Positions 60,193-64,000 of a stretch of DNA of 64,000 bases are shown piece after piece. The notes under the pieces were generated by a model. The model was not told where the DNA came from. It made no database searches and worked only from the letters and a program-made list of their open reading frames with translations. Source of the DNA: Bacillota bacterium (GTDB lineage: Bacteria > Bacillota > Clostridia > Christensenellales > Aristaeellaceae). The stretch lies in contig JAEWYP010000007.1 in assembly GCA_023395615.1 (NCBI GenBank), positions 45,812 through 109,811 on the forward strand. The letters run 5' to 3'. Within the stretch, counting starts at the first letter, position 1. Every line of letters begins with the position of its first letter. The translations under genes were made by a program, and so were the position numbers.

Positions 60193-61693
60193 TCCTCAAC
60201 GCCTCCTCAATTTCCTTCGGCGTCAGATCCACATACTTCTTCGGGTCGTATTCCCGTTGCTCATAGCGCTGCTCGATCACGGTTTTGCCGGGTTTGCCTG
60301 CCGGCTTCTCCGGTTGCTGATATGCCGCGAGGTGTTTCTGGTGGTCCTCGCGCGCCGCTTCCACAGATGCGACTCCCGTATCGTGATAATCAGCAAGAAT
60401 CTTATCCATAAAAGCCATAGGCGCAGTTTTCCCAACCGAGAAATCGGCAACCGCATCCAGCAGTGCGTCGGAAAACTTCCATTCGTTTTGCCATTTGGCA
60501 AGCAGAGCTCTGTCAGACGGGGTCGGAGCCGTATCCCGACCGATACGGGTAAACAGCTCTTTCAACCGGATGTTTTGCTCCTTCACCTGCGCAAGATAAC
60601 GCTGCACCTCCCGCGCGTCGGTCAGCCCGCGCGCGCTCCACGCCTGCGCCAGTTCAGCCAGCTTATCCAGTGACTGCGTCTTTTTCTTTCGGCTGATTTC
60701 TTTGGCGGCCAGCACGATGGTTTCATGCGGCAGTTGCTCGCGCATGCTGCGGTATACCTCACGTACGGTCGCCAGGTTGGCGTTAGCGGTCAGGCCCGCC
60801 GCGTTGAGTACTTCACGGATCAGCGCCGCTTCGTCTTTCTCTTTTTCCAGCTGCCGACTCAATTGCTCCGCACTTGTCTTTTCCCGATCGCCGCGCTCGT
60901 GTAAGCCGCGCAGGATGCTGTCCAGATATTTAAAACTTGGGTCTCCGCCTGTCATTTCGGCACAGGCGGCTTCTACCGCTTTAGGCGCAAACCCCCATTC
61001 CTTCGTCCATTTCAGGTACAGGTCGATCTCATCCACTGTCGGCGCGCGGAACTTGCTCATGCGGCGCAAAATTTTACGGGTACCGTCCCACGCGGCCTGG
61101 CTGCGGGCGAAAAACTGCTCCGCGTCTTCCACTGTCAGAATATGGCGTTCCGTCAGCTCTACCGCCAGCTTCTGCGCCTCTTTGAAGCTGAAATTCACCC
61201 CGCGCGTTGTGGCCAGATGCTGCACCAGCATCAGCACAACTTCGCGTGGCAGGCCCAGCTGCTCCACCCACTCGTAGCAGAGCTGGGTTTCACCGCCGTG
61301 CAGCTTGCGCTTGTCACCAAAGATAGCGTATAGCGCCTGCGCAAACTGCATATAGGCTTCGTCGGCGGGCACGGCCTGTCGCCCCATCATTGCCTGCTGC
61401 ACGTTTAAGTAGGTAAAGCGCGGCGGCTGATCCTGCGTGCGGGTCACCAACCGGCAGCGCTCCCAATACTGGAAAGCCGCCAGCACCTCGTTTTCCTCCA
61501 CGCCCAGCTCTTTTGCCAGCGCTTCGGTCGTCAACCCTTCGCCCGCTGCGGGAAAACGTGCGTACATCAGCCCGTATAGGTAGACCTTCACATACCCTTC
61601 GGGGGCGGAGGGCATGTATTCGCAGATAAAAGCGTTTGGCAGCGCTACGGCGTCCCACAGTACGCTTGCTTTGTCCGTGTCAAAAAACGCCAT
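60182..61693 (-). CDS. DnaD-domain primosome protein
   Basis: 503 residues from ATG 61691-61693, 6 nt after GGAGG; a longer frame from 61840 lacks a site and overlaps the promoter. N-terminal winged-helix region about 1-100 (VKVYLYGLMYARFPAAGEGLT...LGVEENEVLAAFQYWERC). Then two DnaB_2/DnaD2-like helical domains, ending in KWTKEWGFAPKAVEAACAEM and KWQNEWKFSDALLDAVADF, and a basic tail (EQRYEQREYDPKKYVDL). It remodels DNA and recruits the helicase loader in replication initiation or restart. First gene of a four-gene operon. Confidence 0.9.
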   Translation of the reverse strand: MAFFDTDKASVLWDAVALPNAFICEYMPSAPEGYVKVYLYGLMYARFPAAGEGLTTEALAKELGVEENEVLAAFQYWERCRLVTRTQDQPPRFTYLNVQQAMMGRQAVPADEAYMQFAQALYAIFGDKRKLHGGETQLCYEWVEQLGLPREVVLMLVQHLATTRGVNFSFKEAQKLAVELTERHILTVEDAEQFFARSQAAWDGTRKILRRMSKFRAPTVDEIDLYLKWTKEWGFAPKAVEAACAEMTGGDPSFKYLDSILRGLHERGDREKTSAEQLSRQLEKEKDEAALIREVLNAAGLTANANLATVREVYRSMREQLPHETIVLAAKEISRKKKTQSLDKLAELAQAWSARGLTDAREVQRYLAQVKEQNIRLKELFTRIGRDTAPTPSDRALLAKWQNEWKFSDALLDAVADFSVGKTAPMAFMDKILADYHDTGVASVEAAREDHQKHLAAYQQPEKPAGKPGKTVIEQRYEQREYDPKKYVDLTPKEIEEALRNDT

Positions 61694-61742
61694 GCGCCGC
61701 CTCCGTTCTTCCTCTGTTTCTCTGTCCGAAAAGGCTATGTTC

Positions 61743-61772
61743 AGTATAGCACAGGCGGGCAGGCGGCGGCAA
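61743..61772 (-). promoter_or_regulatory. Promoter of dnaD operon
   Basis: Minus strand TTGCCG (61767-61772), 18-bp spacer, TATACT (61743-61748). Confidence 0.65.
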
Positions 61773-61785
61773 GCCGGGCTTGCCG
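61767..61785. promoter_or_regulatory. Palindrome holding both -35 boxes
   Basis: CGGCAAGCC-G-GGCTTGCCG, a 19-nt perfect inverted repeat with one central base. Each arm contains the -35 hexamer of one of the divergent dnaD and dnaE promoters. Confidence 0.65.
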
Positions 61786-61808
61786 CTTCGCTGTGTTTGC
61801 GGTATACT
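61780..61808 (+). promoter_or_regulatory. Promoter of dnaE
   Basis: TTGCCG (61780-61785), 17-bp spacer, TATACT (61803-61808), about 50 nt before the start codon. Confidence 0.65.
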
Positions 61809-61860
61809 TCGTAGAAGCGGTCCATTCCCCCGCTTTGCAAAACCCCGCAGGAGGCGTTAT

Positions 61861-64000
61861 ATGGCCTTTGCCCATTTACATCTGCATACCGAATACAGCC
61901 TGCTGGACGGTGCCTGCCGTATCAAACCCCTGGTGGCGCGCCTGAAAGAACTGGGGCAGTCACAATGTGCCGTAACCGACCATGGCGTGATGTACGCCGC
62001 GGTTGATTTTTATTCAGCCTGCAAGGAAGCGGGGATTCATCCCGTTATCGGCTGCGAGGCTTATATCTGCCCCGACCGCTTTGATAAAACGGTGATCAGC
62101 CGGGAATACAGCCATCTGATCCTCCTGTGCGAAAACCAGACCGGATACCGCAATTTAACCAAGCTGATCAGCGCCGGATTTACTGAGGGGTTCTATTACC
62201 GCCCAAGGCTGGACTACAAACTGCTGAAGGAGCATACCGAAGGGCTGATCTGCTTAAGCGCCTGCCTGAGCGGCGACCTGCCCAAACTGCTTTTGCAGGG
62301 CCGCCGAGAGGACGCGCGCGCCTATGCGCTGAACATGCAGCAGATGTTCGGCGTGGGCAACTACTTTATTGAAATTATGGATCACGGAATTCCGGAGGAA
62401 AAACAGGTTCTGCCGGAGCTGGTGGCGCTTTCCCGTGAAACGGGCATCCCGCTGATTGCAACTAACGACTGCCATTACCTCACCCGCAAAGACGCCGCTG
62501 CGCAGGAAGTGCTGATGTGCGTACAGACCGGTAAAACCCTTCAGGATGAAACCCGCATGCGCATGGATACCGAAGAGCTGTACGTAAAGAGCGAGCAGGA
62601 AATGCTGGCGCTGTTCCCCTCGCTGGCCGATGCGGTGGAACGCTCCGCCGAAATCGCCGCGCGTTGCAACGTGGAGTTCGATTTTTCGACCCGTCACTTA
62701 CCCAATTTTCCCATCGAAACCGGTGAAACGCCGCTTGCAATGCTTACCCGCCTTTGCATGGAGGGCATGCGCCGTTTCTACCCCGCGCAGGCGGACGACC
62801 CGGAAAGCGAGCCGCGTAAACGCCTTGCCTACGAGCTGGATGTGATCTCCCAGATGGGTTTTGTGGATTACTTCCTAATCGTCTGGGATTTCATCGACTA
62901 TGCCAAGCGCAACGGCATCATGGTCGGCCCGGGGCGCGGAAGCGGCGCGGGCAGCATCGTGGCCTATACGCTAAAAATCACCATGCTGGACCCGTTACAA
63001 TACAACCTTCTGTTCGAGCGTTTCCTGAACCCCGAACGCGTGAGCATGCCGGATATCGACGTGGACTTCTGCTACGAACGGCGGCAGGAAGTGATCGACT
63101 ATGTAACCCGCAAGTACGGCGCGGATCACGTGGCGCAAATCATCACCTTCGGCACCATGAAAGCCAAGGCCGTGGTGCGCGACGTGGGCCGCGCAATGGG
63201 TATGAGCTACGCGGCGGTGGATCAGGTGGCGAAAGCCATTCCCTTCGCGCTGGATATGACGCTGGAAAAGGCGGTGCAGATCAGCCCCCAGCTGCACGAA
63301 ATGGTCAATACCGACCCTGCCGTTGCGCAGCTGATCGAAACCAGCATGGCGCTGGAAGGGATGCCACGCCACGCCAGCACCCACGCGGCAGGCGTGCTGA
63401 TTACCGCGCGCCCCGTGACCGATTACGTGCCCCTGCAGGTGAACGACGAAGTGGTAACCACCCAGTACCCCATGGGAACGTTGGAACACCTGGGGCTTTT
63501 GAAGATGGACTTTCTGGGTCTGCGCACCCTGACCGTGATCCGCGACGCGCTGGACCTGATGCGCCAGATTGGCGTGGATATGAAAGCCGAAGAGATTCCG
63601 CTGGACGACCCGGCGGTGTACGAGATGATCTCGCAGGGCGACACCGACGGGGTATTCCAGCTGGAATCCGGCGGGATGCGCGCGTTTTTGCAAAACATGC
63701 GTCCGGAATGCTTTGAAGACATCATCGCGGCCATATCGCTGTATCGCCCCGGCCCTATGGAAAGCATTCCCCGCTACATCGCGGGCAAGCACGACCCGGC
63801 GTCGGTGCAGTACGCCACGCCCCTGCTTAAGCCCATTCTGGACGTTACCTACGGCTGCATGGTCTATCAGGAGCAGGTGATGCAGATCGTTCGCGATCTG
63901 GCCGGATACTCCTACGGGCGAAGCGATCTGGTGCGGCGCGCCATGAGCAAAAAGAAAAAAGACGTGATGGCGAAAGAACGCGAGTATTTCGTTCACGGTA
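61861..64000 (+). CDS. dnaE: DNA polymerase III alpha subunit (3' partial)
   Basis: 713 codons visible; the frame runs off the window without a stop. ATG 61861 follows CAGGAGG. N-terminal PHP domain (HLHLHTEYSLLDGACR, VTDHGVMYAAVDFY, TNDCHY with metal-binding His/Asp). Then the family C polymerase palm with PGRGSGAGSIVAYTL and the catalytic MPDIDVDFCYERR, and the thumb/fingers start (FQLESGGMRAFLQNMRPE, ISLYRPGPMESIPRYI). It is the DnaE-type replicative polymerase rather than PolC, since no exonuclease insertion splits the PHP domain. The C-terminal OB fold and tau-binding part lie beyond the window. Confidence 0.97.
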   Translation, partial: MAFAHLHLHTEYSLLDGACRIKPLVARLKELGQSQCAVTDHGVMYAAVDFYSACKEAGIHPVIGCEAYICPDRFDKTVISREYSHLILLCENQTGYRNLTKLISAGFTEGFYYRPRLDYKLLKEHTEGLICLSACLSGDLPKLLLQGRREDARAYALNMQQMFGVGNYFIEIMDHGIPEEKQVLPELVALSRETGIPLIATNDCHYLTRKDAAAQEVLMCVQTGKTLQDETRMRMDTEELYVKSEQEMLALFPSLADAVERSAEIAARCNVEFDFSTRHLPNFPIETGETPLAMLTRLCMEGMRRFYPAQADDPESEPRKRLAYELDVISQMGFVDYFLIVWDFIDYAKRNGIMVGPGRGSGAGSIVAYTLKITMLDPLQYNLLFERFLNPERVSMPDIDVDFCYERRQEVIDYVTRKYGADHVAQIITFGTMKAKAVVRDVGRAMGMSYAAVDQVAKAIPFALDMTLEKAVQISPQLHEMVNTDPAVAQLIETSMALEGMPRHASTHAAGVLITARPVTDYVPLQVNDEVVTTQYPMGTLEHLGLLKMDFLGLRTLTVIRDALDLMRQIGVDMKAEEIPLDDPAVYEMISQGDTDGVFQLESGGMRAFLQNMRPECFEDIIAAISLYRPGPMESIPRYIAGKHDPASVQYATPLLKPILDVTYGCMVYQEQVMQIVRDLAGYSYGRSDLVRRAMSKKKKDVMAKEREYFVHG

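Noticed and set aside
62995..63996. 333-codon His-rich open frame on the minus strand
   Set aside because: Opposite dnaE catalytic motifs; His-rich composition is the mirror of dnaE codons.
1..64000. CRISPR arrays, insertion sequences, integrases, prophage genes, rRNA
   Set aside because: None found: no regular direct repeats, transposase motifs or rRNA-like stretches seen on reading.

Overview
The window looks like chromosome of a moderate-GC, Gram-positive-type anaerobe of the Clostridia. This is inferred from gene content: DnaI/DnaD primosome genes, an LCP cell-wall protein, LplB/LplC-type sugar permeases with no local ATPase, a CymR/IscR-like Rrf2 regulator, an NfnAB pair, an anaerobe-type ferritin-like protein and several diguanylate cyclases. 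A fibre-degrading gut or rumen relative of the Christensenellales is a plausible guess, not a demonstrated identity. I see no insertion sequence, prophage, CRISPR array or rRNA. One tRNA-Ala(CGC) is present.

Layout. 1-3.4 kb: the end of a type IV pilus-like operon (minor pilin-like proteins, PilT) and a nucleoside-kinase-like protein. 3.4-10 kb: an SPFH/zinc-ribbon protein, a receiver-like protein, a membrane diguanylate cyclase, a membrane-anchored low-complexity protein, and a vWA + Ser/Thr kinase pair. 10-17.3 kb (minus strand): a flavin reductase, a DUF308 protein, a WecE-like aminotransferase, an N-formylglutamate amidohydrolase-like protein followed by two overlapping RimK-like ATP-grasp ligases, a nitroreductase and an ACT-ACT-metallo-beta-lactamase fusion. 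17.5-41.9 kb: carbohydrate use. A GH42-GH31-GH95 operon matches the three linkages of a fucosylated xyloglucan side chain. It is followed by two sugar ABC importers (one with an 855-residue permease), two beta-lactamase-fold serine hydrolases, an MFS transporter and a LacI regulator. Three LacI/cre-like operator candidates sit at the promoters or leaders of these operons. Inside this block lie mtnA and a small haem/ferritin-like redox group.

42-45 kb: an Rrf2 regulator, then metY-cysK. The metY-cysK mRNA leader appears to encode an unannotated 25-residue peptide ending in Met-Cys-Arg-Cys-Cys. It lies inside a stem that pairs with the metY ribosome binding site. I read this as a candidate cysteine-responsive translational attenuator, and it is the most interesting observation in the window. 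45-47.4 kb: two aldo/keto reductases divergent from a MerR regulator, with a typical 19-bp MerR promoter spacer. 47.5-53.5 kb: two diguanylate cyclases flanking a UDP-glucose dehydrogenase and a double GT2 glycosyltransferase. 53.7-56.8 kb: tRNA-Ala, RidA, NfnAB. 56.8-64 kb: an LCP protein, a dnaD-dnaI-arsC-like-queT operon, and dnaE (cut by the window end), divergent from dnaD across a palindrome that contains both -35 boxes.

Gene starts were chosen by ribosome binding site spacing and the expected N-terminus, and often lie downstream of the longest possible reading frame. All functions are by recognition of motifs and general family knowledge; no database search was run.
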